From: Gammaproteobacteria bacterium
GTDB taxonomy: Bacteria; Pseudomonadota; Gammaproteobacteria; Steroidobacterales; Steroidobacteraceae
Length of the DNA stretch: 6,326 bases
Assembly: GCA_028293775.1 (NCBI GenBank)
Contig: JAQGOD010000185.1
Coordinates: forward strand, 1 to 6,326
Direction of reading: 5' to 3'
Shown here: positions 1 through 6,154 of the stretch, one piece after another
Numbering within the stretch: the first letter of the stretch is position 1
Layout: each line of letters begins with the position of its first letter
Notes under the pieces: generated by a model
What the model saw: only the letters and a program-made list of their open reading frames with translations
What the model was told of the DNA's origin: nothing
Databases searched by the model: none
Program-made: the position numbers and the translations under genes

Positions 1-1
1 G

Positions 2-457
2 CCGGCGGCGAGCGATTCCGTGCTGGATCTTTTCTGCGGGCTGGGCAATTTCACACTGCCCTTGGCGGCCAGGGCCGGCCGGGTATTGGGCGTGGAGGGT
101 GATGCGCCGCTCGTGGCCAAGGCGGGCGCCAATGCCGTGAACAACGGCATCGGCAACGCCCATTTCGCGGTCGAGAACTTGTTCGAGCCCGACACCTTTG
201 GAGAGTGGGCGAGCGAACACTACGACTTGGTATTGCTCGATCCGCCGCGAGCGGGCGCTGCGGGGCTGTTGCCTCGCATGGCACACTGGCAGCCGCGCCG
301 CGTCGTGTATATTTCCTGCCATCCAGGCAGCTTGGCGCGCGACGCCGGGATTTTGGTCGCCGAGCAAGGTTTTACATTGACCGCAGCGGGGGTGATGGAC
401 ATGTTTCCGCATACGACCCACGTCGAATCGATTGCCGTGTTCGAGAGGCCCGCATGA
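2..457 (+). CDS. rlmD: 23S rRNA (uracil-1939-C5)-methyltransferase RlmD, C-terminal part
   Basis: Only the last 151 codons are in the window; the reading frame is open to the left edge. RlmD (RumA) transfers a methyl group from S-adenosylmethionine to C5 of U1939 in 23S rRNA, in the cytoplasm. Visible motifs, numbered from the first complete codon: the SAM-binding loop VLDLFCGLGNFTLP (7-20), the acidic end of the next strand (VEGD), the LLDPPRAGA motif, and YISCHPGSLARD carrying the catalytic Cys. The tail MDMFPHTTHVESIAVFE carries the Glu that acts as general base in the family and is the best signature separating RlmD from TrmA and RlmC. The N-terminal TRAM domain and the Fe-S cysteines expected in RlmD lie outside the window and cannot be checked. 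The TGA stop overlaps the nagZ ATG (ATGA), which implies co-transcription and translational coupling. The family call is secure. Confidence 0.95.
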   Translation, partial: PAASDSVLDLFCGLGNFTLPLAARAGRVLGVEGDAPLVAKAGANAVNNGIGNAHFAVENLFEPDTFGEWASEHYDLVLLDPPRAGAAGLLPRMAHWQPRRVVYISCHPGSLARDAGILVAEQGFTLTAAGVMDMFPHTTHVESIAVFERPA

Positions 458-1515
458 GCTTGGGTCCGCTGATGGTTGATATACAGGGAACCGAATTGAC
501 CCCCGAGGACATGGGCGTGCTTTCGCATCCCCTGGTCGGCAGCGTCATTCTGTTCAGCCGCAACTACCGCGACGTAGCGCAGGTCAGCGCGTTGACCGCC
601 GCCATTCGTGCCTTGCGAACTCCCGCGTTATTGATCGCGGTGGATCATGAAGGCGGACGCGTACAGCGTTTTCGCGAAGGCTTTACCCGATTGCCGGCGG
701 CGAGGCTCTTGGGCCGGCGCTACGACGAGGATCGACGCGAGGGGTTGGCGCTGGCTCAATCCGTGGGTTGGCTCATGGCGAGTGAACTGCGCGCGGTCGG
801 CGTGGATTTCAGTTTTGCCCCCTGCGTGGATATCGATCACGGGGTGAGTGAAATCATCGGAGATCGGGCTTTTCACCGAGACCCGGATACGGTTTCGTCT
901 CTGGCGGTGGCCTATATGGCGGGGATGCGCGAGGCGGGTATGGCCGCGGTCGCGAAGCATTTTCCGGGTCACGGCGCGGTCATTGCCGACTCCCACGTCG
1001 CGCTACCCGTCGACCGCCGCAATTTTGTCGATTTGGAGCCTGATATTCGCCCCTATCGACCCCTGATCGAGAACACCGTGGCCGGCGTCATGGGCGCTCA
1101 CGTCGTGTTTCCCACACTCGACACCTTGCCCGCCAGCCTCTCGAAGCATTGGATCCAGGGCGTGCTCCGCGGTGAGCTCGGATTCCACGGCTGCGTGTTC
1201 GCGGACGACCTGACAATGGCCGGCGCCGCGGCATTCGGGGGCGTTATTGAACGGGCGGAGTTGGCATTTGCTGCAGGTTGCGACGTCCTGCCCATTTGCA
1301 ACGATAGACAAGCGGTAAAGTCCGTACTCGAGCACTTTGCGCCGGATGTAGGCTCGCCGGCCTCGCAAGCTCGGGTAGTACGAATGAGGGCGCGTGGTGA
1401 GGCCCCGACGAATCTTGGAGCGGACCGGGAGTGGCAGCAGACTGTGACGTTGATCGCAAATCTTTCGGCAACACCGCCGCTGGTGCTGACGGAGGGGAGT
1501 CATGACGGGGATTGA
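454..1515 (+). CDS. nagZ: Beta-N-acetylhexosaminidase NagZ (GH3)
   Basis: NagZ is a cytoplasmic glycoside hydrolase family 3 enzyme. It removes GlcNAc from GlcNAc-1,6-anhydroMurNAc (peptides) during peptidoglycan recycling; its products are the signals for AmpC beta-lactamase induction in species that have that circuit. The 353-residue protein is close to the roughly 341 residues of the E. coli enzyme. It shows HPLVGSVILFSRNY (25-38), AVDHEGGRVQRFREGFTRLP (62-81), GWLMASEL (105-112), the KHFPGHG motif (168-174), the flexible-loop catalytic Asp/His pair in ADSH (D179, H181), and FADDLTM with the expected nucleophile D251. All catalytic residues are therefore present. The ATG at 454 overlaps the rlmD stop and has GAGAGG at 443-448 five bases upstream. 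The frame stays open upstream to about 205, but that part lies in rlmD and has no family similarity. The last roughly 15 residues lie at the overlap with the next gene and extend past the conserved core. Confidence 0.96.
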   Translation: MSLGPLMVDIQGTELTPEDMGVLSHPLVGSVILFSRNYRDVAQVSALTAAIRALRTPALLIAVDHEGGRVQRFREGFTRLPAARLLGRRYDEDRREGLALAQSVGWLMASELRAVGVDFSFAPCVDIDHGVSEIIGDRAFHRDPDTVSSLAVAYMAGMREAGMAAVAKHFPGHGAVIADSHVALPVDRRNFVDLEPDIRPYRPLIENTVAGVMGAHVVFPTLDTLPASLSKHWIQGVLRGELGFHGCVFADDLTMAGAAAFGGVIERAELAFAAGCDVLPICNDRQAVKSVLEHFAPDVGSPASQARVVRMRARGEAPTNLGADREWQQTVTLIANLSATPPLVLTEGSHDGD

Positions 1516-2434
1516 CGCAGACCTATATCGGCGCCTGGTTGAAACCTCCCCCGAGGGCGTGGTGCTGATCGATGCCCAGGGCGCCGACCACCCCGTCGTC
1601 TACGCCAATCCGGCATTCGAGACCCTGACGGGCTACTCGGCTGCCGAACTCATGGGTCGAAATTTGCGTCTGCTGCAGGCGGACGATCGGGAACAGGATG
1701 CACGCCACCGATTGCGCGATGCCTTGAGCCGCGGAGAAACCTGCCGCGTACTGCTGCGCAACTACCGCAAGGACGGCTCTCTGTTTTGGAATGAGATGAC
1801 GGTACTGCCGCTGCGCCATCCAGACGGATGCGTCACGCATTTCGCCGGACATCACCGCGATGCCGGAGAGCGTCTGCGCATCGATCCCAAGGCGACCAAG
1901 GACTCCTTGAGCGGTGCACACCAACCCACCGCCATGGCTATTCGCGATGATCGGCTGACCGGCTTGTTCACCTTGGCGTATCTCGAAGAATTATTGAAAC
2001 GGGATTGGGCCATCGCACATCGCGAGAAGCGCAGCATCGCGGTATTCGCGGTCGACGTCGATGCACTGGATCTTTACAATACGACCTTTGGGCGCGCAGC
2101 GGGCGATTCGGCCATCCGCCGCGTGGCGCACGTGGTATCGGGATGTTTGCGCCGATCCACCGATGTGACTGCACGAATCGCCGGCGGCAGCTTGATCGCA
2201 TTTGCACCCGGGATCTCCAACGAGCAGGCCTTGAAGGTCGGTCACCTGATGGCGGAGAGGGTGAGGGAATTACGCATCCATCACCCGCGCTCGGCCGTGT
2301 TGCGTTATATCAGCGTCAGCGTGGGCGTATGCGCCGCGATCCCCGGCGCCGATGACAGCCCATCCACTCTGCTGGAAAAGGCGCAGCAGCAGCTGCAACT
2401 CGCCAAGAAATCCGGACGCAATCAGGCAGCTTGA
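1502..2434 (+). CDS. LOV-like PAS / degenerate GGDEF protein, probable c-di-GMP receptor
   Basis: A 310-residue cytoplasmic protein without membrane segments. Residues about 8-122 form a PAS domain of LOV type: YANPAFETLTGY (34-45), GRNLRLLQ (52-59), NYRKDGSLFWN (87-97), THFAGHHRD (112-120). The photoactive LOV Cys position is Leu55, and the Gln that hydrogen-bonds flavin is His118. Residues about 147-306 form a GGDEF domain: RLTGL (151-155), a metal-site-like VDVD (184-187), and N193 and D202 at the guanine-contact positions of PleD. The signature itself is AGGSL (227-231), lacking the catalytic acidic residues, so diguanylate cyclase activity is unlikely. The inhibitory I-site RxxD is intact (R218-S-T-D221), exactly five residues before the signature. 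I infer a c-di-GMP-binding effector or an inactive partner of another cyclase; no EAL domain follows. The ATG has a strong GGAGG (1491-1495) six bases upstream and lies inside the end of nagZ (14-base overlap), so it belongs to the same transcript. Confidence 0.88.
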   Translation: MTGIDADLYRRLVETSPEGVVLIDAQGADHPVVYANPAFETLTGYSAAELMGRNLRLLQADDREQDARHRLRDALSRGETCRVLLRNYRKDGSLFWNEMTVLPLRHPDGCVTHFAGHHRDAGERLRIDPKATKDSLSGAHQPTAMAIRDDRLTGLFTLAYLEELLKRDWAIAHREKRSIAVFAVDVDALDLYNTTFGRAAGDSAIRRVAHVVSGCLRRSTDVTARIAGGSLIAFAPGISNEQALKVGHLMAERVRELRIHHPRSAVLRYISVSVGVCAAIPGADDSPSTLLEKAQQQLQLAKKSGRNQAA

Positions 2435-2467
2435 GCGCGGTCGCGAATGCGGCCGTAATTTCTCGCG

Positions 2468-2476
2468 TGCTAGACT
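2468..2476 (+). promoter_or_regulatory. Possible extended -10 promoter for the permease gene
   Basis: TGC followed by TAGACT fits the extended -10 pattern TGnTATAAT, with four of six hexamer bases matching. It lies in the 81-base gap between the PAS/GGDEF gene and the permease. A start near 2483 would give a leader of about 33 bases. No good -35 sits at 17 bases; TTGAGC at 2431-2436 pairs better with CGTAAT at 2454-2459, which is a weaker alternative. This is pattern matching only. The permease could also be read from the upstream transcript, since I see no terminator in the gap. Confidence 0.35.
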
Positions 2477-2505
2477 CGCCGACAAGTCGAATATTCAACG
2501 CCAAC

Positions 2506-2512
2506 GAGGAAG
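2506..2512 (+). promoter_or_regulatory. Ribosome binding site that sets a TTG start (permease)
   Basis: GAGGAAG lies three bases before the TTG at 2516; its AGGA core ends five bases before it. No ATG in this frame precedes the conserved GLHKDLSRPQL segment, and the first in-frame ATG (codon 24) is already inside the first membrane helix. The TTG is therefore the supported start. Confidence 0.7.
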
Positions 2513-2515
2513 CGA

Positions 2516-3928
2516 TTGGACGCATCCGCAATCGCCAGCCGCGAGGCCGGCCTGCACAAGGATTTGAGCCGCCCGCAGCTCATCATGATCGGTTTGGGCG
2601 GCGCGATCGGCACGGGCTTGTTCATGGGCAGCGGCTTGGCGATAGGCTACGCGGGTCCTGGCGTGATTTTGAGCTACGCGATCGCGGCGATCGCAGCCGT
2701 GGCGATCGTCTTCAGCTTGTCGGAAATGGCGGTCATGCATCCCACTGCCGGCTCATTCGGCACCTATGCCGAGATTTATTTGAACCCCTGGGCTGGAACC
2801 GTGGCCCGCTACTCTTACTGGATGGCCCAGGTCATTGCAGTGGGCGCCGAAGCCGTGGCGGCCGGGGTCTACATGACATTTTACTTCCCCGGCACGCCGG
2901 TATGGATGTGGTCGCTCGGATTCGCCTTCGTGCTGCTCTATTTCAATTCGCGATCGGTCCACAATTTCGGTTCAATCGAATACTGGTTTGCGCTGATCAA
3001 GGTGGCGGCCATCGTCATTTTCATCATCGTGGGTGTTGCCGCTATTTTCGGTCTGGGAACTGCGCCGGTTGGGTTTCACAATCTTACCGGCCTTCCCGGC
3101 GGCTTTATGCCGCATGGATTCGGCGGCGTCTGGATGGCGGTGATCGTAGGCATCCTCTCGTTCAACGGCATCGAAGTCATCGCCGTCACCTCCGGCGAAG
3201 CCAAGGATCCGGCGCGTTCCATTCCCGCCGCGCTCCGGAGCATGGCATTGCGGCTGTTCCTGTTTTATATCCTGGCACTCACCATCGTGGTCACCTTCGT
3301 ACCCTGGACTGAGACCGGCGCCACCGTCGTCACGCAGAGTCCCTTTGTGCGCATTTTTGCGCATTCTGGCATTCGCCATGCAGCGGGCATCATGAACTTC
3401 GTGGTGTTGAGCGCCGCGCTCTCGAGCATGAATACCAACGTCTATTTGTGCTCGCGGATGCTGTTTTCTCTGTCGCGAGGCGGTTACGCGCCGCAATTCT
3501 TGGGCAGGCTCGGCAAGAACGGCACTCCCATCATGGCTATATTCGTTTCGGGAGCCTGCATTCTTGTGGCTGCCGGGTTCTCGAAACTGACGCCGCGGGC
3601 TTACAACTACCTATTCGGCGTCGCGTTGTTCGACGCCATGATCGTGTGGATCATTATCCTGCTCAGCCACTTGAGCTTCAGGCGCCGTCATAAACTCGCT
3701 GAACTGCCGGTGCGCACGCCAGGATTCCCATTCGTGCAAATTGCCGGATTGCTGCTTCTTTGCGCAGTGCTGGTCACCATGGGACTGGATAAGGAGACTT
3801 GGCGAATTTCCTGGATCGTCGGCATTCCCTGGCTGTTGCTGCTGAGCGTCATCTACTTCTTTTTGAAGGCGTGGCGTGCACGCAGTGCCCCAGCCTTGGC
3901 GGGTCCGTTGAAGATCGACGCCGGCTAA
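2516..3928 (+). CDS. APC-superfamily amino acid permease (AAT family)
   Basis: A 470-residue integral inner-membrane protein. It begins with the cytoplasmic segment AGLHKDLSRPQL (11-22), followed by GLGGAIGTGLF (26-36), the unwound first helix that contacts the substrate backbone in this family. About twelve hydrophobic helices can be placed, near 21-42, 46-70, 100-124, 128-146, 157-180, 203-226, 243-264, 290-315, 337-356, 364-386, 405-424 and 432-452. SFNGIEVIAVTSGEAKDP (215-232) matches the helix 6 to loop signature of amino acid:proton symporters such as AroP, GabP, ProY, CycA and AnsP. Length and topology are normal for the AAT family, and the tail KAWRARSAPA is basic as expected for a cytoplasmic end. 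The substrate cannot be assigned. The neighbouring PLP enzymes make an amino acid handled by them an attractive guess. The start is TTG with a good ribosome binding site. The TAA stop overlaps the stop of the convergent dehydratase gene by four bases. Confidence 0.93.
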   Translation: MDASAIASREAGLHKDLSRPQLIMIGLGGAIGTGLFMGSGLAIGYAGPGVILSYAIAAIAAVAIVFSLSEMAVMHPTAGSFGTYAEIYLNPWAGTVARYSYWMAQVIAVGAEAVAAGVYMTFYFPGTPVWMWSLGFAFVLLYFNSRSVHNFGSIEYWFALIKVAAIVIFIIVGVAAIFGLGTAPVGFHNLTGLPGGFMPHGFGGVWMAVIVGILSFNGIEVIAVTSGEAKDPARSIPAALRSMALRLFLFYILALTIVVTFVPWTETGATVVTQSPFVRIFAHSGIRHAAGIMNFVVLSAALSSMNTNVYLCSRMLFSLSRGGYAPQFLGRLGKNGTPIMAIFVSGACILVAAGFSKLTPRAYNYLFGVALFDAMIVWIIILLSHLSFRRRHKLAELPVRTPGFPFVQIAGLLLLCAVLVTMGLDKETWRISWIVGIPWLLLLSVIYFFLKAWRARSAPALAGPLKIDAG

Positions 3929-4893
3929 TTCGGCACATCCCCTTTGAGAATGGCGGCGAGAACCTCGGCGTCGATATTTCCGCCGGAAATGACGGCGCAT
4001 ACGTTTGCCTGGGCGTACTTCGCCGATAGCGCCGCCGCAACGGAAATCGCCCCGGCGCCCTCCGCAACGATGCGATTATTTTCCGCCAACAGCTTGATGG
4101 CCCGTGCGACTTGCGCGAGCGAGACAGTGATGACCTCGTCTATCATTGCCGTTGCCAGCGGCCACATCTCGGGCAGCAACGAGCCGAAGCCAACGCCGCT
4201 CACGAATCCCGCTTCGTGCAATGTCTGCACGGGGCCTCCGGCCGCGAGAGCAGAAGTAAGCGGATGTGCGCTGGTCAGCTCGCACGCGATGATCTTCACG
4301 TTGGGCTTCAGTGCGCGTACTGCGCAGGCAATCCCGCACGCAAGACCTCCGCCGCCGAATGGCACCAATATTGCCTCGACATCGGGCCACTGCTGCAAAA
4401 TCTCGAGTCCGATGGTCGCGTCTCCCGCCAGCGAGGCGGGGTTGCGCACGGCGTCGATGTAAACCCCTTCTTGGTCCTCGAGCGCACCGGTCTCAATCGC
4501 GCGCCACCACGCCTCGTTGGATCGCGTTTCAATGCGCGTGCCGAAGCGGCGCAATTTCTCGAGCTTTGCCTGCGGCGCGTTGGCCGGCACGACAGCGGTA
4601 GAGCGGATGCCGAGCCGGCGCGCCATCCACGCCACCCCGAGTGCGCTGTTGCCCGAGCTGGTGGTATAAATCCCGGACTTCAGATCGCCGGGTTTCTCGG
4701 CGAGCACGGCGTTTGCGATCGGGCGGATCTTGAATGAGCCGATGGGCTGTAAATTTTCGAGTTTTAATCGAATTGTCTTGCCGGGCGGCGCCAGATCGCA
4801 GCCGACCAAGGGAGAGATCATGCTCAACCCTTCAAGTCGATTTCGAGCCGCCTCGATCAGCGCCATGCCGGGGGGTTTTACCTGCGTGAGCAA
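3925..4893 (-). CDS. Threonine/serine dehydratase-like PLP enzyme (fold type II)
   Basis: A 322-residue protein of the tryptophan synthase beta superfamily. Members eliminate water from Thr, Ser or other beta-hydroxy amino acids to give a 2-oxoacid and ammonia. From the chosen start: LKLENLQPIGSFKIR (43-57) with the PLP lysine K55, SSGNSALGVA (79-88), the phosphate-binding GGGGL (180-184), EGAGA (278-282), and ISGGNID (302-308) whose Ser303 should meet the PLP ring nitrogen. There is no C-terminal ACT domain, so it is not a feedback-regulated IlvA; a catabolic role fits better. Two changes from the usual consensus stand out: KIRPIAN in place of KxRGAxN, and GNSALG in place of GNHAQG. Relatives with other substrates include EutB (hydroxyectoine use), beta-hydroxyaspartate dehydratase, phenylserine dehydratase and serine racemase, so the substrate is open. 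The TTG start is preferred because of its ribosome binding site; the ATG at 4866 (codon 10) has none. The gene diverges from the aminotransferase gene. Confidence 0.9.
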   Translation of the reverse strand: MLTQVKPPGMALIEAARNRLEGLSMISPLVGCDLAPPGKTIRLKLENLQPIGSFKIRPIANAVLAEKPGDLKSGIYTTSSGNSALGVAWMARRLGIRSTAVVPANAPQAKLEKLRRFGTRIETRSNEAWWRAIETGALEDQEGVYIDAVRNPASLAGDATIGLEILQQWPDVEAILVPFGGGGLACGIACAVRALKPNVKIIACELTSAHPLTSALAAGGPVQTLHEAGFVSGVGFGSLLPEMWPLATAMIDEVITVSLAQVARAIKLLAENNRIVAEGAGAISVAAALSAKYAQANVCAVISGGNIDAEVLAAILKGDVPN

Positions 4894-4899
4894 ATGCCG

Positions 4900-4905
4900 T
4901 CCTCC
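4900..4905 (-). promoter_or_regulatory. Ribosome binding site that sets a TTG start (dehydratase)
   Basis: On the - strand GGAGGA lies six bases before the TTG at 4893. The ATG at 4866 is preceded by a C-run with no purine-rich site. The frame also stays open up to an ATG at 4995, but that would put 34 residues of basic, non-conserved sequence across the divergent promoter region. The TTG start gives an N-terminus of normal length for the family. Confidence 0.75.
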
Positions 4906-4937
4906 GCGCAATCGCGCCCTGGCGCGCCGCCGTATAA

Positions 4938-4966
4938 TTGCATGTTTATATGACACTGCATATAAT
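4938..4966 (+). promoter_or_regulatory. Probable sigma70 promoter for the aminotransferase-OCD operon
   Basis: A perfect TATAAT (4961-4966) lies 17 bases after TTGCAT (4938-4943; TTG conserved). Transcription would start near 4973, giving a leader of about 29 bases that includes AAAGGA (4986-4991) before the ATG at 5002. A second TATAAT at 4933-4938 has no usable -35. The -10 overlaps the right arm of the palindrome at 4946-4965, so a bound protein should block it. Inferred from consensus only. Confidence 0.6.
4946..4965. repeat. Palindromic operator candidate in the divergent promoter region
   Basis: A perfect inverted repeat with arms TTATATG (4946-4952) and CATATAA (4959-4965) separated by six bases. 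The arm centres are 13 bases apart. It has no T-run and low GC, so it is not a terminator. It overlaps the -10 region of the + strand promoter and the likely -10 of the - strand promoter, the expected place for a repressor binding both arms. No regulator gene lies in the window, so the protein is unknown. An AT-rich stretch can form such repeats by chance, which limits confidence. Confidence 0.5.
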
Positions 4967-4987
4967 TCTCTTTTGCGCACGTCGCAA
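4959..4987 (-). promoter_or_regulatory. Possible promoter for the dehydratase gene
   Basis: On the - strand TTGCGA (4987-4982) is followed after 17 bases by TATATG (4964-4959); each hexamer matches four of six consensus bases. The start would be near 4952, leaving a leader of about 59 bases before the TTG at 4893. TATAAA (4950-4945, - strand) is a closer -10 but has no -35 at a normal distance. The proposed -10 falls on the same bases as the + strand -10, so the two promoters would be face to face and mutually exclusive. Confidence 0.35.
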
Positions 4988-5001
4988 AGGAACATTCGTA
5001 C

Positions 5002-6153
5002 ATGGAACAGAACTTCGACACGCTGCGCAAGGAATTCCCGGTTCTGCAGCGAAAAACCTATTTGAACAGCGGCTCTTATTGTGCGCTCGCGAATGAGGTC
5101 AGAGCCGCATTCGATGCGTACATGGAAGACCGTCTGCTGGTCGGCGCGAATTGGGACGTATGGGTCATGAAAAACGAATCGGTGCGCAATCTAACGGCTT
5201 CGCTGTTGCGCGCTGCGCCCGACGAGATTGCCGTCACCGCTTCCGTGTCGGCCGGATTGAACTCGTTGGCCAGCGCCTTGCAGTTCAGCGGCGCGCGCAA
5301 CAAGGTGGTGGTGAGCGATTTCGAGTTTCCGACCAACGCGCAAATCTGGCATGCCCAAGAGCCGCGAGGGGCGCGAGTGGTGCATGTGCCGCGCGCCGCC
5401 GACGGCTACATCCCGGCGGAAGCCTTTGAAAAGGCCATCGATGAGCAGACACAGCTCGTCGCCGTCACGCACGTCTGTTTCCGCAATGGCGCAAAGCTCG
5501 ACATTCCCGGTATCGTGCGCCTTGCCCGCGCCAAGGGGGCCAAGGTGCTGCTCGATTGTTATCAATCGGTGGGTTCGCTCGATATCGACGTCAAAGGCCT
5601 GGACGTCGACTTCGCCGCAGGGGGGATGCTCAAGTACCTACTGGGCACTGCGGGGATCGGGTTTCTGTATGCCAAGGCCGCGTGCGTGCAATCCCTCGTG
5701 CCGACCAACAGCGGATGGTTTGCCCAGGCAAACATTGCCGCCATGGACATCACCGCCAATCGCCCCGCGCCGAATGCGCGCCGCTTCGAGGCGGGCACTC
5801 CGCCGGTCGTGAACTGCTATGCCGCCGAGGCGGGCTTGAAAATGCTGCTCAAGGTCGGTGCGCCGGCCATCGAAAAACGCAATCTCGCGCTGACCCGGCG
5901 GTGCATGGAAAGGCTGGAGGAGATCGGCTGGCCGAGCATCACGCCGACCCAGGATGAACGCCGCGGAGCCACCGTCGCCGTGCCGTCGCGCGACGCCGCG
6001 GGGCTCGCCGCCGAGCTGATGAAGCACGACATCGTCACCTCTCACCGGGACGATAATGTCCGTGCGAGCTTCCATTTTTATAACAACGAGGACGACGTGG
6101 AGTCTTTCGTGGCGTCCATGAAAGAGCTGCGCGGTTCCTTCGGGCCTAAATAG
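5002..6153 (+). CDS. Class V aminotransferase-fold PLP enzyme
   Basis: A 383-residue cytoplasmic protein of the fold type I, class V group (kynureninase, isopenicillin N epimerase, serine-glyoxylate aminotransferase and cysteine desulfurase relatives). Visible features: FPVLQRKTYLNSGS (12-25) near the substrate pocket, TASVSAGLNSLA (79-90) at the cofactor phosphate site, THVCFRNGAKLDI (156-168), LLDCYQSVGSLDIDV (183-197) with D185 for the PLP nitrogen and Q188, the Schiff-base lysine K211 in GGMLKYLLG, RFEAGTPPV (261-269), and the C-terminal VRASFHFYNNEDDV (353-366) with the likely carboxylate-binding Arg353. No Cys occurs after residue 301, so the catalytic Cys of group II cysteine desulfurases is absent and SufS/CsdA-type activity is unlikely. 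Transamination, epimerisation or a C-C cleaving reaction all remain possible. AAAGGA (4986-4991) supports the ATG. The OCD-family gene begins one base after the stop, so the two products probably act together. Confidence 0.88.
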   Translation: MEQNFDTLRKEFPVLQRKTYLNSGSYCALANEVRAAFDAYMEDRLLVGANWDVWVMKNESVRNLTASLLRAAPDEIAVTASVSAGLNSLASALQFSGARNKVVVSDFEFPTNAQIWHAQEPRGARVVHVPRAADGYIPAEAFEKAIDEQTQLVAVTHVCFRNGAKLDIPGIVRLARAKGAKVLLDCYQSVGSLDIDVKGLDVDFAAGGMLKYLLGTAGIGFLYAKAACVQSLVPTNSGWFAQANIAAMDITANRPAPNARRFEAGTPPVVNCYAAEAGLKMLLKVGAPAIEKRNLALTRRCMERLEEIGWPSITPTQDERRGATVAVPSRDAAGLAAELMKHDIVTSHRDDNVRASFHFYNNEDDVESFVASMKELRGSFGPK

Positions 6154-6154
6154 C

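Noticed and set aside
205..453. Upstream in-frame extension of nagZ giving a 436-residue protein
   Set aside because: It lies wholly inside rlmD in another frame, has no GH3 similarity, and NagZ proteins begin at the conserved segment reached from the ATG at 454.
1003..1503. Antisense frame opposite nagZ (166 codons)
   Set aside because: It mirrors the strong coding signal of nagZ, its composition is Arg/His-rich, and it has no family features.
2431..3312. Long open frame overlapping the permease (293 codons) as a separate gene
   Set aside because: It is Arg/His-rich, low-complexity shadow sequence of the permease in another frame, with no recognisable domain.
3977..3989. Short hairpin TTTCC-GCC-GGAAA as a terminator for the convergent genes
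   Set aside because: The stem is only five pairs, no T-run follows on either strand, and it lies inside the dehydratase coding sequence.
4894..4995. N-terminal extension of the dehydratase to an ATG at 4995
   Set aside because: The added residues are basic and unlike the family, the region holds promoter-like sequences, and a TTG with GGAGGA at the right distance gives a normal length.
5002..6153. Cysteine desulfurase (SufS/CsdA type) for the class V enzyme
   Set aside because: There is no Cys in the C-terminal region where the catalytic Cys must be, and no suf or isc neighbours are present.
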